A DNA stretch of 32,210 nucleotides from Anaerolineales bacterium (GTDB lineage: Bacteria; Chloroflexota; Anaerolineae; Anaerolineales; Villigracilaceae): contig JAFGCG010000171.1 in NCBI GenBank assembly GCA_016932715.1, positions 1 through 32,210 on the forward strand. The letters are read 5' to 3'. Made by a program: the position numbers and the translations under genes. Below the pieces are notes generated by a model that saw only the letters and a list, made by a program, of their open reading frames with translations, was not told the DNA's origin and ran no database searches. Shown here piece by piece: positions 16,679-25,340 of this stretch; position 1 is the stretch's first letter, and every line of letters begins with the position of its first letter.

Positions 16679-17956
16679 ATGATTACTAAAACGACCGAAA
16701 AGGGACAGGCACTCATTCTGATCGCGCTTGCGGCAGTAGGATTGTTCGCTTTCGCTGCCCTGGCGATCGACGGCAGCAGAGTCTATTCGGAGAAACGCCA
16801 CGCGCAGAACGCAGCCGATACGGCCGCCCTGGCGGGCGCTCTTGCCTACACCAGAGCGACCGATACCGAGAAGGCGAATGAGCCAACGATTTATAGCATC
16901 ATTGCAGATGCAGCCCAGACCCGCGCCACATCGAACAGTTATAACAATAATGGCACCTCGAACGAGGTGACCATCACAGCCACCGATGTGCCCACCGGCG
17001 AATGCCCGGGCGGTACAGACGGCAAGGACATCACCGTACAAATCGTTTCCCACCTGAATACCACGTTCACGCGCGTCCTCGGCAGACAGCAAGTCACGAG
17101 CGCAGTGACTGCGACGGCGCGTGCCTGTGGGTATGTTGTGGTGCCACCGTTCAATGGGAGTCCAATTGTCGGTCTTAACGACGTTATCGCCGACCCCTGT
17201 GGCATCGATAGCAAAAACGGAGATTGGAAGATTAAAGGCGGGGGAGTATTTTCGAACGGCTGTGCTGCATTCCATAAAAAGCTTGAGCTTGTCGATCCCG
17301 GTTCTTGTGTCACAAGCGTTGGGACCGTGGTTGAGTATCCGACAACCCCAGGCGTATGCTATCAGCAAAACCAAAGCCTCCGGAAAATACGATACCCTGA
17401 GGATGTACTTGGCATGATGCCGCCCAATCCCTGCGATGGGGATCCCGGTGACATTGGAATTATCCCTCCGCCTGCATCAAGTAGTACGACTTTCGAAAAT
17501 GGTGTTTTCTGCATTTCCGATCTTGATTCCTATGATATGAAAGAGATTGTCCTGAACAACGCGACACTTTATGTCACAGATACACATTTCGACCTGAAGT
17601 TTACGGGCCATGGCGGTCTTTCCGGCACGGCTACACAGAAGGGAACGTACACAGGCAGTGAAGATTATCATGGCTACTTCATGATCATCGCGCTGCACAG
17701 TCCGGCATGCACCGACTATACCAAGGGCGATCAGGTTATTGTCATTCGAGGCAATTCTGGCCAGGATATTGTTGGAACGATCCTAGCCCCGTCTTCCTGC
17801 CTGGATCTGCGCGGCACATCAGATGGCAAAGCGATGAACAGTCAGGTGATTGGCTACACAGTTTCTTCAAACGGAGATGCTACGGTTGATATACAGTACG
17901 ACCCAAACGTGAACCCCAAGGTTCCCATATATCCAACTATTTCGCAGTTGAAATAG
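16679..17956 (+). CDS. TadG-like surface protein with beta-rich passenger
   Basis: A 425-residue protein. The N-terminal 50 residues are the TadE/TadG-like anchor (KTTEKGQALILIALAAVGLFAFAALAIDGSR...KRHAQNAADTAALAGAL), with one membrane helix. The segment to about residue 160 contains the short repeats usual for this family. The rest, from about 160, is a Cys-containing beta-rich passenger with runs such as GDWKIKGGGVFSN and LNNATLYVTDTHFDLKF that suggest a solenoid; no family was recognised. It ends in YPTISQLK, similar to the SIQLTK end of its paralogue at 18553. The ATG at 16679 has AGGAG eight bases upstream. Its job is inferred to be at the cell surface. Confidence 0.78.
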   Translation: MITKTTEKGQALILIALAAVGLFAFAALAIDGSRVYSEKRHAQNAADTAALAGALAYTRATDTEKANEPTIYSIIADAAQTRATSNSYNNNGTSNEVTITATDVPTGECPGGTDGKDITVQIVSHLNTTFTRVLGRQQVTSAVTATARACGYVVVPPFNGSPIVGLNDVIADPCGIDSKNGDWKIKGGGVFSNGCAAFHKKLELVDPGSCVTSVGTVVEYPTTPGVCYQQNQSLRKIRYPEDVLGMMPPNPCDGDPGDIGIIPPPASSSTTFENGVFCISDLDSYDMKEIVLNNATLYVTDTHFDLKFTGHGGLSGTATQKGTYTGSEDYHGYFMIIALHSPACTDYTKGDQVIVIRGNSGQDIVGTILAPSSCLDLRGTSDGKAMNSQVIGYTVSSNGDATVDIQYDPNVNPKVPIYPTISQLK

Positions 17957-17974
17957 GGGAATAGTAAGTCGATC

Positions 17975-18007
17975 ATCAAAAGCGACGCGTTGAGCGTCGC
18001 TTTTGAT
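17975..18007. terminator. Intrinsic terminator after the first TadG-like gene
   Basis: AAAAGCGACGC (17978-17988) pairs with GCGTCGCTTTT (17994-18004), and the stem extends by ATC/GAT. The T-run is short, but the symmetric A and T flanks are typical. Confidence 0.8.
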
Positions 18008-18190
18008 TCCAATAAAGACAGATCGGGATCACTCCTTCCTATTCAGAGGCATACCCAGGGATGTCTCTTTTTATTTGAGATTCCAACCCTGATCTTCTAT
18101 TGTATAATTCGCTCAGCGATTAATGCGTCTAAAAAGACCCTGTTTGCCATGTATAATAGTATTTTATTGGTTCGAAAGGGAGATGACTTT

Positions 18191-18259
18191 ATGAGTACAT
18201 CAACCGAAAGGGGCCAGACGCTGATTCTGGTCACCCAGGCACGTGAGTACAAGGATTAA
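18191..18259 (+). pseudogene. Truncated TadG-like gene (first ~15 codons only)
   Basis: The frame reads MSTSTERGQTLILV and then leaves the family pattern and stops after 22 codons. The preceding GGGAGATGACTTT resembles the ribosome-site region of the gene at 18553, and the bases CGAAAGGGGCCAG match it exactly. So promoter, ribosome site and anchor start are kept while the membrane helix and passenger are gone. It is best read as the stub of a deleted tandem copy. A tiny expressed peptide cannot be excluded. Confidence 0.6.
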
Positions 18260-18552
18260 ATTCGAGTTGCCTTTTTTCGTTAAATCCGACCTGAAATTGC
18301 GCAAAATCTTTAATGGAAGGAATAAAACCGGAACTGAAGCGCTGTCTATCCGCATGTTTTCACCTGCCTGCGCTCCCCACCTGTCTCGACATCTTTACAG
18401 ATTAATTGGCTGGCAACTGACCTATCAAGTTTGTAGAGTACATCATGTATCCAAACTCTTCACTGCACGTCGCCTCATGCAGTATCATTCAACCATGAAT
18501 TGTTTTCATTATTTCTTTTTTCTTCATTTTTCTTTTGTAAGGAGATGTCATC

Positions 18553-20124
18553 ATGATTCATAGAAAAACCGAAAGGGGCCAGGCCCTGATCCTGATCGCC
18601 CTGGCAGCCATTGGGCTTTTCGCCTTTGCGGCGCTGGCGATCGACGGCAGCCGGTCATTTTCCGATAAGCGCCATGCGCAGAATACCGCAGACACGTCCG
18701 TGCTCACTGCGGCGCTGGCATCCATCAGGTGTGAACCTTGCACTGCGCAGCAAAAGCGCGATGCTGCCGTAGCTGCCGCTCAACTCCGGGCGACCAGCAA
18801 CGGCTATACTCATGACGGTCTACCGATCGCAAGCGGGCCCAACACCAAGGTATATGTCAATCTCTGCAGCGAAGAAGGTTCGACGGATCCGGCAACGGGT
18901 TGGAAGGTCGCGCCCTGTGAGGGTATCGATACAGCACACAAGGACGAGTACATTCGCGTCCGGATCGTTTCCACCATCCCAAGCACCTTTGGACGCGTGA
19001 TCGGCCGCCAAACGCTCAGCAGCGCAGTCGAGGCAATCGCCCGCGTGCAGGGCAGCAGCAGCTCCTCCTCCGGCAACCCGAGCATAGGCGCAGCAATGGT
19101 AGGCACCAAGGGCGGTGACTTCAAAAACTGCCTGCTGCTCAACGGTGGCGCCGACCTCTACACCCACGACAGCGGCATCTTTATCAACTGCAGCAGTGAT
19201 GACGCCATCTTTATGAACAGCAACATCACCTTCGATATGGATGCCATGGGTCAGGTCATTGGCTGTTTCAACGACAAGAATATCCATACAAGCCCACTCC
19301 CCTATGACCCGATCCAGTGTGATGTCAATGGCGGCAACTCCATCCCCGAATCATTCTATATCGCCAAGTATGCAAATACACCCACCATGCCCTCCCGGCC
19401 CACTTGCAGTACGGCTGGCTACGTTTCAGGCAACACGATCCATCCGGGTTCCTTCAGCAGCCTGGCGATCAGTGGAGACTATACGATGCTGCCAGGCAAA
19501 TACTGCTTCAGCGGCGACTTCAATGTAAATAGTTCCGGCAGTGATATCAGCGGACCCAGCGGCACCGTCACGATCGTCATGCAGGGCGGCTCCAGTTTCA
19601 ACCCAGGCAACGGTCAAAAATTTATCTTCAACGATCTCGAAGTCTTCACCGAGAACGGCAACCTCAACGTCAAAGACTACCTGGAAGCCAAGCGCTTCCG
19701 CTTCTATTCCTCCGGCTCCGGCGATTTCATCGTCAACTCTGGTGCCACGGCGAAATCAAACGACGCCTATATTTATCTGCACCGGGGTTACCCCAAATGG
19801 AACGGTGACAGCATCGTCAACCTGACCGCTCCGAAAACGGAGGATACCTGGGGTGATGTCCGCGGTTTGCTGGTCCACATGCCCTGGGAGAATACAGAAC
19901 CTGTTGACCTGAACGGCGGCTCGACGGTCGATATCCACGGCACTTTCCTGATGCCGCACTCCAAGGTGACCTTCAACGGCGGCGTGGACTTCGAACTCCA
20001 CAGCCAGGTGATCGCCTACGAATTCATCGTCAACGGCGGTGGGACCGTCGATATCTACTACCTCGCCAGCGAGAACTACGACCCCCCTGCTCCGGCTAGT
20101 CCCAGTATTCAGTTGACCAAATAA
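18553..20124 (+). CDS. TadG-like surface protein with solenoid-like passenger
   Basis: A 523-residue paralogue of the protein at 16679. The anchor (KTERGQALILIALAAIGLFAFAALAIDGSRSFSDKRHAQNTADTSVLTAAL) is nearly identical. A TadG-like region runs to about 165, then a Ser-rich break (GSSSSSSGNPS), then a passenger to the end. The passenger has repeated Asn/Gly beta strands (LLLNGGADLYTHDSGIFIN, DLNGGSTVDIHGTFLMP, FNGGVDFELHSQVIAYEFIVNGGGTVDIYYL) that look like coils of a beta solenoid. A few Cys may form disulfides. AAGGAG eight bases before the ATG supports the start. It precedes the secreted beta-helix gene by about 100 bases. Function is unknown; a surface role is inferred. Confidence 0.78.
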   Translation: MIHRKTERGQALILIALAAIGLFAFAALAIDGSRSFSDKRHAQNTADTSVLTAALASIRCEPCTAQQKRDAAVAAAQLRATSNGYTHDGLPIASGPNTKVYVNLCSEEGSTDPATGWKVAPCEGIDTAHKDEYIRVRIVSTIPSTFGRVIGRQTLSSAVEAIARVQGSSSSSSGNPSIGAAMVGTKGGDFKNCLLLNGGADLYTHDSGIFINCSSDDAIFMNSNITFDMDAMGQVIGCFNDKNIHTSPLPYDPIQCDVNGGNSIPESFYIAKYANTPTMPSRPTCSTAGYVSGNTIHPGSFSSLAISGDYTMLPGKYCFSGDFNVNSSGSDISGPSGTVTIVMQGGSSFNPGNGQKFIFNDLEVFTENGNLNVKDYLEAKRFRFYSSGSGDFIVNSGATAKSNDAYIYLHRGYPKWNGDSIVNLTAPKTEDTWGDVRGLLVHMPWENTEPVDLNGGSTVDIHGTFLMPHSKVTFNGGVDFELHSQVIAYEFIVNGGGTVDIYYLASENYDPPAPASPSIQLTK

Positions 20125-20136
20125 CTTGTCCGTTAT

Positions 20137-20165
20137 GGAGCAGCTTTCGAAAGGAAAGCTGCTCC
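20137..20165. terminator. Strong hairpin after the second TadG-like gene
   Basis: A perfect 12-bp stem, GGAGCAGCTTTC (20137-20148) and GAAAGCTGCTCC (20154-20165). No T-run follows directly, though a run of seven T occurs near 20192-20199. It may end or attenuate transcription into the beta-helix gene. Confidence 0.55.
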
Positions 20166-20221
20166 AGTGCAAGCCTAAATGCCTTATTAAATCTTTTTTT
20201 CAGGACAAAGGAGAATAGCAT

Positions 20222-23200
20222 ATGTCCCACAAAGTTCGAGCAATTTTTCTTTTTTTGACCATCGTGGCTGTGATGCTTGTCAGTGCCGTGGGCACGACCA
20301 GCGTATATGCAGACGATGGTACTCCGCCCCCGCCTCCAACCGAGACGGCTGAGGTGGACCCTCCCGCTGATGAAGGGGAGGCAACATCGGAACCCACAGA
20401 GGCAGCCCCGCCCGCTACTGAAGAACCAGTGGTCGAAGAGCCGGTAGCCACGGAGCCAGTGGTCGAAGAGCCTGCGGCCACGGAGCCGGAAGAAGCGGCA
20501 TCCACCGAGGAAGCAGCAACCATTCTGGAGCAAGTACCAGACGATACGACCGTGACCGTCCTGAATGCGGAAGGAGAGCCACAGCCGCTGACCTCACAGG
20601 AAAGCGCAGATGCGATCCTGACCAGCGACCCGATCTGGTGCCCTCAGAATCAGGCTCCGACACCCGGGGCGAACGGCTGTACGGACTCCTTCGAGAGCTT
20701 CGATGAGCTGCTGGACTTCCTGAAGGCTAACGAAACAGATCCAGCCTACCAACAGGCGGGCAAGATCTATGTCCAGATGGGGACATACACGAGCGACGAG
20801 ACGAGCATCGATTTCGACTCGTACGGCTTCACGAGCCTCAACAACTACAACCTGACCGTTCAGGGCGGCTGGGATACATCAGGCACCAGCATAAACCCAG
20901 CTAATCCAACCGTATTGAATGTCCCGGTCGTCATCGGGTTCAGCAATCCCTGGGCTGGTTCCTTGACCTTCAACGACATTCAGATCATCAACGCCGACGG
21001 GACCGGGCTCACACTGGTCTCGAATGGAGACATCACGCTCACCAACGTGGCGGTCACCAATTCGCAGGCTGGCGCCGATCTGAAGGCAGACGGCAGCGTG
21101 ACGGTGCAGGGCTCGCAGTTCAATAACAACAAGAAGTTCGGCGCCAAAGTCAACGCCGGCGGATTTGTCTACATCACGGATAGCGAGTTCAACAACAACG
21201 ACTACGACAAGGACAAAGTGGACGGCTATGGCTTGCTGGTCGAGAGCCAGGACGAGGTCTTCCTCGATACGGTATATGCCAACTCCAATGAGAAGTTTGG
21301 GGCGGATATTACCGCAACCGGCTCTGTCGCGGTGCTGAACAGCTTCTTCAATGGGAATCTATCCTATACCCACAACTGCCCCACCCAAACCTGCCATCCG
21401 GTTCCGTGCGAGGAAAAACTCAATGGCGGCTATGGCATAAAGATCGTCAGTGACAGCACTGCCTATCTGGATGGGGTGGAAGCCAATGAAAATTATCTCT
21501 TCGGCGCCGACATCGAGGCAGTGGATGCGTGGGTCCTCAACAGCTACTTCAACCACAATTGGTCACGCGACGAGAGCAATCCGCAGGGCTATGGCCTCCA
21601 GGTCCAGACCACCGGTGGAGATGGGGTAACTCTTGAAAGTGTTCATGCAGACAACAACCAACTCTTCGGTGCGAACATCACAGCGGGGGAAGAAGGTGTG
21701 GTCGTCTACAACAGCTTCTTCGATGGAAATAAATCCTATTACAAGCACTGTGTTACCAAGTACTATTGCCATCCTGTTGAAGAATGCACAGAAGTTTATG
21801 ACGGATACGGCCTGCAGGTGGTCACCACCGGCAACATTAATGTAAGTGATGTGTCGGCACAGGGGAACCTTCTCTTTGGCGCTCACCTGGATGGATCGCT
21901 GATCGGCATCTCCAACAGCATATTCAGCGGCAACGGCTCAGGCACCAGCGACCCCATGACAGGAAGAGGCTTAGAGGTCATCAGCACTGACAGCGTGACG
22001 CTCGACCAGGTTGCAGCCAGCAACAACCAGTTATTTGGCGCGGACATCCAGGCAGTTGGAGATGTCACCCTCAGTCGCAGCGCATTCAACGGACACATGG
22101 TCTATACGTATTCGGGGAACTGCACTGCCGAGGATATGAAAACCTGTCTCCCACAACCATGCGTGAAGACTCTGGTAGGCGGCGGATATGGTCTGCAGGT
22201 CGTCACCGATGGCGCGATCAACCTGGCTGGTGTGGAAGCCAACGATAACTATCTCTTTGGAACCCGCCTGGTTGGATCCAGCGTCAAGATTGCCGGTTAT
22301 GGGAACCCGAGTTCTCCAGATTTCAAGCCCAGCACCTTCAATAGAAACAAGAAGGAAGGGCTCATCATCGAGAGCCAGGGAACAGTTACGCTTGCTAATG
22401 TCTTTGCGAATTACAACTCGCTTGCCGGCGCGACGATCCTATCCGGGCTCAATGAAAGCAAGGACGGCACGGTGATCATTGCTGACAGCTTCTTCACCGG
22501 GAACAGCTCCTATACGTATTCCTACTGCAAAGGCAAGACCTTCAGCGGATATGGGCTTAAGATCGTTACCACCGGTGACTACGTGAGCCTGACCAATGTG
22601 GAAGCCAATGATAATTATCTCTTCGGCGCTCATATCGAAGGAGCAGATATTGACATTAGCAAAAGCTTCTTCAGCAGCAATGGTACAGACAATCCGGCAG
22701 ATCACGTCGGCAAAGGCTTAGAGATCATAAGCACTGAGGGTCAGGTGACACTCTCCGAAGTGACAGCCAGCGACAATCAATTGTTCGGCGCAAACATCCA
22801 GGCAAACGGGTATGTATCCGTTACCGACAGTTTCTTCAATGGGAACAAGTCGTACTGCACCAACTGCGGCAGCAAGAGCAGCGGCGGAGGAAGCAGCGGC
22901 GGCGGCAACCATAAGACCTGCCATAATTGCACGACAACCTACGATGGATATGGTCTGCAGGTTGTTACAACTGGCAATATCTATGTCGGTAATGTCAAAG
23001 CCGAGGGAAACTATCTCTTCGGCGCGCACCTCGAGGGAGCCCAGGTAGATGTCTATGACAGCTCGTTCAGCTCCAACGTCTCTCCGACCCAGAAGGATAA
23101 GACCCCTACGGGCAGAGGCCTTGAAGTGAAAAGCACGGGCAATACTACGCTCCAGGGTGTCACCGCCAACGACAACCAGTTGTTTGGAGCAGACATCGAA

Positions 23201-23821
23201 TCAGGCGGTACCGTAACGATCATCTCCAGCCTCTTCAACAACAATAAGTATTACATCTGCACGGTCTGTGGACCCAAGAAGGGCGCAGGCTATGGCTTGA
23301 AGGTCGTCACAACGAATCCTGATCCTCTCTTGAACACCATCACCCTTAACGGTGTTGAGGCTCTTGAAAATGGAGCAGAAGGCGCCATCCTGGACGGTGA
23401 ATCTGCCGTGCAAGTGACAGATAGCTCGTTCAACAATAACGGTGCCAACGGCCTCACGGTCACTGCCAACGGCGATATCACGCTGACCAATGTCACCGCA
23501 ACCGGGAACAAAGGCAACGGCGTGGAAGCCACAGGTGTTTGCACCAACACGGTCCACGTGGACGGTGGTACCTTTGCCGGCAACAGCAAGTATGGGCTCA
23601 AGGTGGTCAATGCCACTTATGACGAAGTTAATCCGCCCTCATACGGCAGCGGCAATGGCTCCGGCAACCTCTTCACGGATTCAAGCACGTGCGTCAGCGG
23701 CGATGACGATGACGACGGCGGGGATGGTGGAAGCGGTTCGGGAGGCTCCAGCGGTGGACATCACGGCTGGAATTGGTGGTACTGGTGGTGGTTCTGGCAT
23801 CACGGCTTCGGCCGTCGGTAG
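20222..23821 (+). CDS. Large secreted parallel beta-helix protein with Trp-rich C-terminal tail
   Basis: A 1199-residue exported protein with no recognised enzyme motif. A signal peptide ends about Ala30 (VYA then DDG). An acidic Pro/Glu/Thr linker runs to about residue 105, including a 30-base tandem repeat. From about 190 to 1160 it is built of right-handed beta-helix coils with the pattern GLxVxTxGxVxLxxVxAxxNxLFGAxI and VxDSxFxGN. These are organised in superrepeats of about 125 residues, most carrying a Cys-rich loop (near residues 386, 510, 635, 768, 880-903 and 1013). It ends in an Asp/Gly/Ser-rich spacer and HHGWNWWYWWWFWHH...GRR. An adhesin or surface-layer role is inferred from neighbours; a polysaccharide-active beta-helix enzyme is the main alternative. 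Confidence 0.82.
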   Translation: MSHKVRAIFLFLTIVAVMLVSAVGTTSVYADDGTPPPPPTETAEVDPPADEGEATSEPTEAAPPATEEPVVEEPVATEPVVEEPAATEPEEAASTEEAATILEQVPDDTTVTVLNAEGEPQPLTSQESADAILTSDPIWCPQNQAPTPGANGCTDSFESFDELLDFLKANETDPAYQQAGKIYVQMGTYTSDETSIDFDSYGFTSLNNYNLTVQGGWDTSGTSINPANPTVLNVPVVIGFSNPWAGSLTFNDIQIINADGTGLTLVSNGDITLTNVAVTNSQAGADLKADGSVTVQGSQFNNNKKFGAKVNAGGFVYITDSEFNNNDYDKDKVDGYGLLVESQDEVFLDTVYANSNEKFGADITATGSVAVLNSFFNGNLSYTHNCPTQTCHPVPCEEKLNGGYGIKIVSDSTAYLDGVEANENYLFGADIEAVDAWVLNSYFNHNWSRDESNPQGYGLQVQTTGGDGVTLESVHADNNQLFGANITAGEEGVVVYNSFFDGNKSYYKHCVTKYYCHPVEECTEVYDGYGLQVVTTGNINVSDVSAQGNLLFGAHLDGSLIGISNSIFSGNGSGTSDPMTGRGLEVISTDSVTLDQVAASNNQLFGADIQAVGDVTLSRSAFNGHMVYTYSGNCTAEDMKTCLPQPCVKTLVGGGYGLQVVTDGAINLAGVEANDNYLFGTRLVGSSVKIAGYGNPSSPDFKPSTFNRNKKEGLIIESQGTVTLANVFANYNSLAGATILSGLNESKDGTVIIADSFFTGNSSYTYSYCKGKTFSGYGLKIVTTGDYVSLTNVEANDNYLFGAHIEGADIDISKSFFSSNGTDNPADHVGKGLEIISTEGQVTLSEVTASDNQLFGANIQANGYVSVTDSFFNGNKSYCTNCGSKSSGGGSSGGGNHKTCHNCTTTYDGYGLQVVTTGNIYVGNVKAEGNYLFGAHLEGAQVDVYDSSFSSNVSPTQKDKTPTGRGLEVKSTGNTTLQGVTANDNQLFGADIESGGTVTIISSLFNNNKYYICTVCGPKKGAGYGLKVVTTNPDPLLNTITLNGVEALENGAEGAILDGESAVQVTDSSFNNNGANGLTVTANGDITLTNVTATGNKGNGVEATGVCTNTVHVDGGTFAGNSKYGLKVVNATYDEVNPPSYGSGNGSGNLFTDSSTCVSGDDDDDGGDGGSGSGGSSGGHHGWNWWYWWWFWHHGFGRR
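20426..20485 (+). repeat. 30-base tandem repeat in the linker of the beta-helix gene
   Basis: Two adjacent near-identical 30-base units starting CCAGTGGTCGAAGAGCC encode PVVEEPVATE and PVVEEPAATE. They differ at only a couple of bases, which indicates recent duplication in the acidic linker. Confidence 0.85.
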
Positions 23822-23877
23822 TCTCAGAATCAGAAATAAGGATCGAAACGCATTGATCCCTGTCCAGCCATAATCGA

Positions 23878-23918
23878 TGCTAAAATTGAGGAGCAGCTTC
23901 GGCTGTTCCTCAATTTTT
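23878..23918 (+). terminator. Terminator of the beta-helix gene, with an embedded -10-like box
   Basis: AAAATTGAGGAGCAGC, a TTCG loop, then GCTGTTCCTCAATTTTT gives a stable stem and T-run. The left base overlaps TGCTAAAAT (extended -10 pattern), which could start the lipoprotein transcript. The 15-mer TGCTAAAATTGAGGA recurs at 24804-24818 before the deaminase gene. Confidence 0.8.
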
Positions 23919-23930
23919 ATGGAAGGTCAC

Positions 23931-24470
23931 ATGAAAAAACATTCTCAACTCATCACAGCTATCACACTTGTCCTGGTAGTCCTCTTATCCGCCTGTGGGA
24001 ATACTCCCCCCCCGGCTGCCGACAGCACCAGCGTTCCAAGCGCAACCGCCGCCCCCACAATTACGAACACGCCGGATCCGTGTGCGCCTGAAAACATCGA
24101 AGCCGAAGTCATGAAGGTTCAAAAAATAATGCGTGAGTTTGACGACGCCGCCACCCTGGCTGTCAACCTGCCGCAGGAAGGCCTCGCCGATGCCATTGCC
24201 GATTTGCAGCGCATCCGCCGTGAGGCGGAGGAGCAGGTGATTCCTCCCTGCCTGGGATCTCTCAAGACCTATCAGATCTCTCATATGAATACCGTCATCA
24301 ATACTCTGCTTGCTTTCATGCGCGGGGCGGACCAGCAGCTGGTAGATCAGGGCATTGCCCTGGCGCGTCAACAGCACGATCAATACCTGATCGAACTCGC
24401 GACCGTGCTGGGCCTCACCATAGAACCTGCTGCCGTCGTCCCAACTGCTACGGAAACCCCAACTCCTTAG
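23931..24470 (+). CDS. Small lipoprotein of unknown function
   Basis: A 179-residue predicted lipoprotein. MKKHSQLITAITLVLVVLLSAC is a type II signal peptide with lipobox LSAC and the lipidated cysteine at 22. A Pro/Ser/Thr/Ala-rich linker (to about 53) precedes a helical domain with EVMKVQKIMREFDDAATLA and a stretch rich in Gln and Asp, and a Pro/Thr tail. No family was recognised. The ATG at 23931 is chosen because GGAAGG precedes it by four bases and it opens the signal peptide directly; longer in-frame starts run through the terminator hairpin. It follows the beta-helix gene but has its own possible promoter. Confidence 0.75.
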   Translation: MKKHSQLITAITLVLVVLLSACGNTPPPAADSTSVPSATAAPTITNTPDPCAPENIEAEVMKVQKIMREFDDAATLAVNLPQEGLADAIADLQRIRREAEEQVIPPCLGSLKTYQISHMNTVINTLLAFMRGADQQLVDQGIALARQQHDQYLIELATVLGLTIEPAAVVPTATETPTP

Positions 24471-24493
24471 CATCCAGGCGGATGAACAAATGT

Positions 24494-24523
24494 AAATGCC
24501 GGACCTTTCAGGTCCGGCATTTT
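24494..24523 (+). terminator. Intrinsic terminator of the lipoprotein gene
   Basis: ATGCCGGACCT (24496-24506) pairs with AGGTCCGGCAT (24510-24520) around a TTC loop, followed by TTTT. Confidence 0.9.
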
Positions 24524-24612
24524 AATTCTCCATAATGAATCCTGCGCCTTGCAGGATAATTCAGGACAAATTGCCTCGCAGCCGGGACCAGCTTTGTGAG
24601 CGGAAAGGAGGG

Positions 24613-24775
24613 AGTGGCTAAAAGAATGGGCTACGTATTTTCTCACCACGGAGAACACACACCTGCCCCGGGTGCAGGTGCCGGGAGAGTTCACAGAGAT
24701 TTTTAAAAGGTTTTCTCTGTGTTCTCCGTGCACTCCGTGGTGAAGGTGTAGGGCAAGCCCACACAATTAGCCACT
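24613..24775. repeat. Long palindromic intergenic repeat, copy 2
   Basis: Nested exact arms: AGTGGCTAA (24613-24621) / TTAGCCACT (24767-24775), TGGGCT (24627-24632) / AGCCCA (24756-24761), and CACCACGGAG (24644-24653) / CTCCGTGGTG (24733-24742). The core shares ACACACCTGCCC and AGATTTTTAAAAGGTTTTCTC with the copy at 13891-14040, while the outer arms differ. This repeat fills most of the 412-base gap between lipoprotein and deaminase; no gene is seen in the rest of the gap. Confidence 0.88.
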
Positions 24776-24882
24776 CTCGGAAAGGATCGCTCTTTGCTTT
24801 CTCTGCTAAAATTGAGGAACGATTACAAGACGTCCAGTGCGAAGCCAGCACCATAACTACTCCAACATCGAGGCAAATCACT

Positions 24883-25317
24883 ATGAGACCTGACTGGGAT
24901 TCCTACTTCATGAAAATCGCCTATGCCGTTTCGGAGCGCAGCACCTGTGACCGCGCCTTCGTGGGCTGTGTGCTGGTCCGGGACAAACGCATCCTGACCA
25001 CCGGCTTCAATGGCTCCCCGGCCGGACAAGCGCACTGCGATGAGATCGGCCATTTGCTCGTGGATGGGCATTGTGTCCGCACGATCCATGCCGAGACCAA
25101 TGCCATCATTCAGGCCGCCCTGCATGGAGTTTCAACAAAGGGAGCAACGTGCTATGTGACCCATCTGCCCTGCATCAATTGCACAAAAGTATTGATCAAT
25201 GCCGGCATTGCCCGGATCGTATACAGCGTGGCGTATCGTACGGATGAACATGCCATGAACTTCCTGAAAGCTGCCAATATTGAAGTTGTCCAAAAGGAGT
25301 TCACGGCGATCGCCTAG
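24883..25317 (+). CDS. dCMP / cytidine deaminase family protein (ComEB-like)
   Basis: A zinc deaminase of 144 residues, most like dCMP deaminase, which turns dCMP into dUMP for dTMP synthesis. The zinc site is complete: His69 and catalytic Glu71 in TIHAETNAI, then Cys97 and Cys100 in LPCINCTKVL. The N-terminal block CDRAFVGCVLVRDKRILTTGFNGSPAG with C..C..GF.G and a second DEIGHLLVDGHC loop are typical of dCMP deaminases. There is no clear Shine-Dalgarno before the ATG at 24883. TGCTAAAAT at 24804-24812 is a possible extended -10. Gene alone, with its own terminator. Confidence 0.9.
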   Translation: MRPDWDSYFMKIAYAVSERSTCDRAFVGCVLVRDKRILTTGFNGSPAGQAHCDEIGHLLVDGHCVRTIHAETNAIIQAALHGVSTKGATCYVTHLPCINCTKVLINAGIARIVYSVAYRTDEHAMNFLKAANIEVVQKEFTAIA

Positions 25318-25340
25318 GCAACAGAAACTCCCTTGATATA

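Larger units (their letters stand above)
17957..18552. other. Intergenic region between the two TadG-like genes
   Basis: It holds a terminator (17975-18007), two TATAAT boxes (18103-18108 and 18152-18157) without good -35 elements, and the stub of a third TadG-like gene (18191-18259). From 18260 to 18540 I see no recognisable gene; the frame open there has no homology to its neighbours. Confidence 0.55.

Noticed and set aside
18243..18563. Open frame of 106 codons between the TadG-like genes
   Set aside because: No ribosome site, no similarity to neighbours, and composition unlike the coding genes here. It overlaps the true start at 18553.
23877..23930. Longer start for the lipoprotein at 23877
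   Set aside because: It would translate the terminator hairpin and put 18 residues before a perfect lipoprotein signal peptide.
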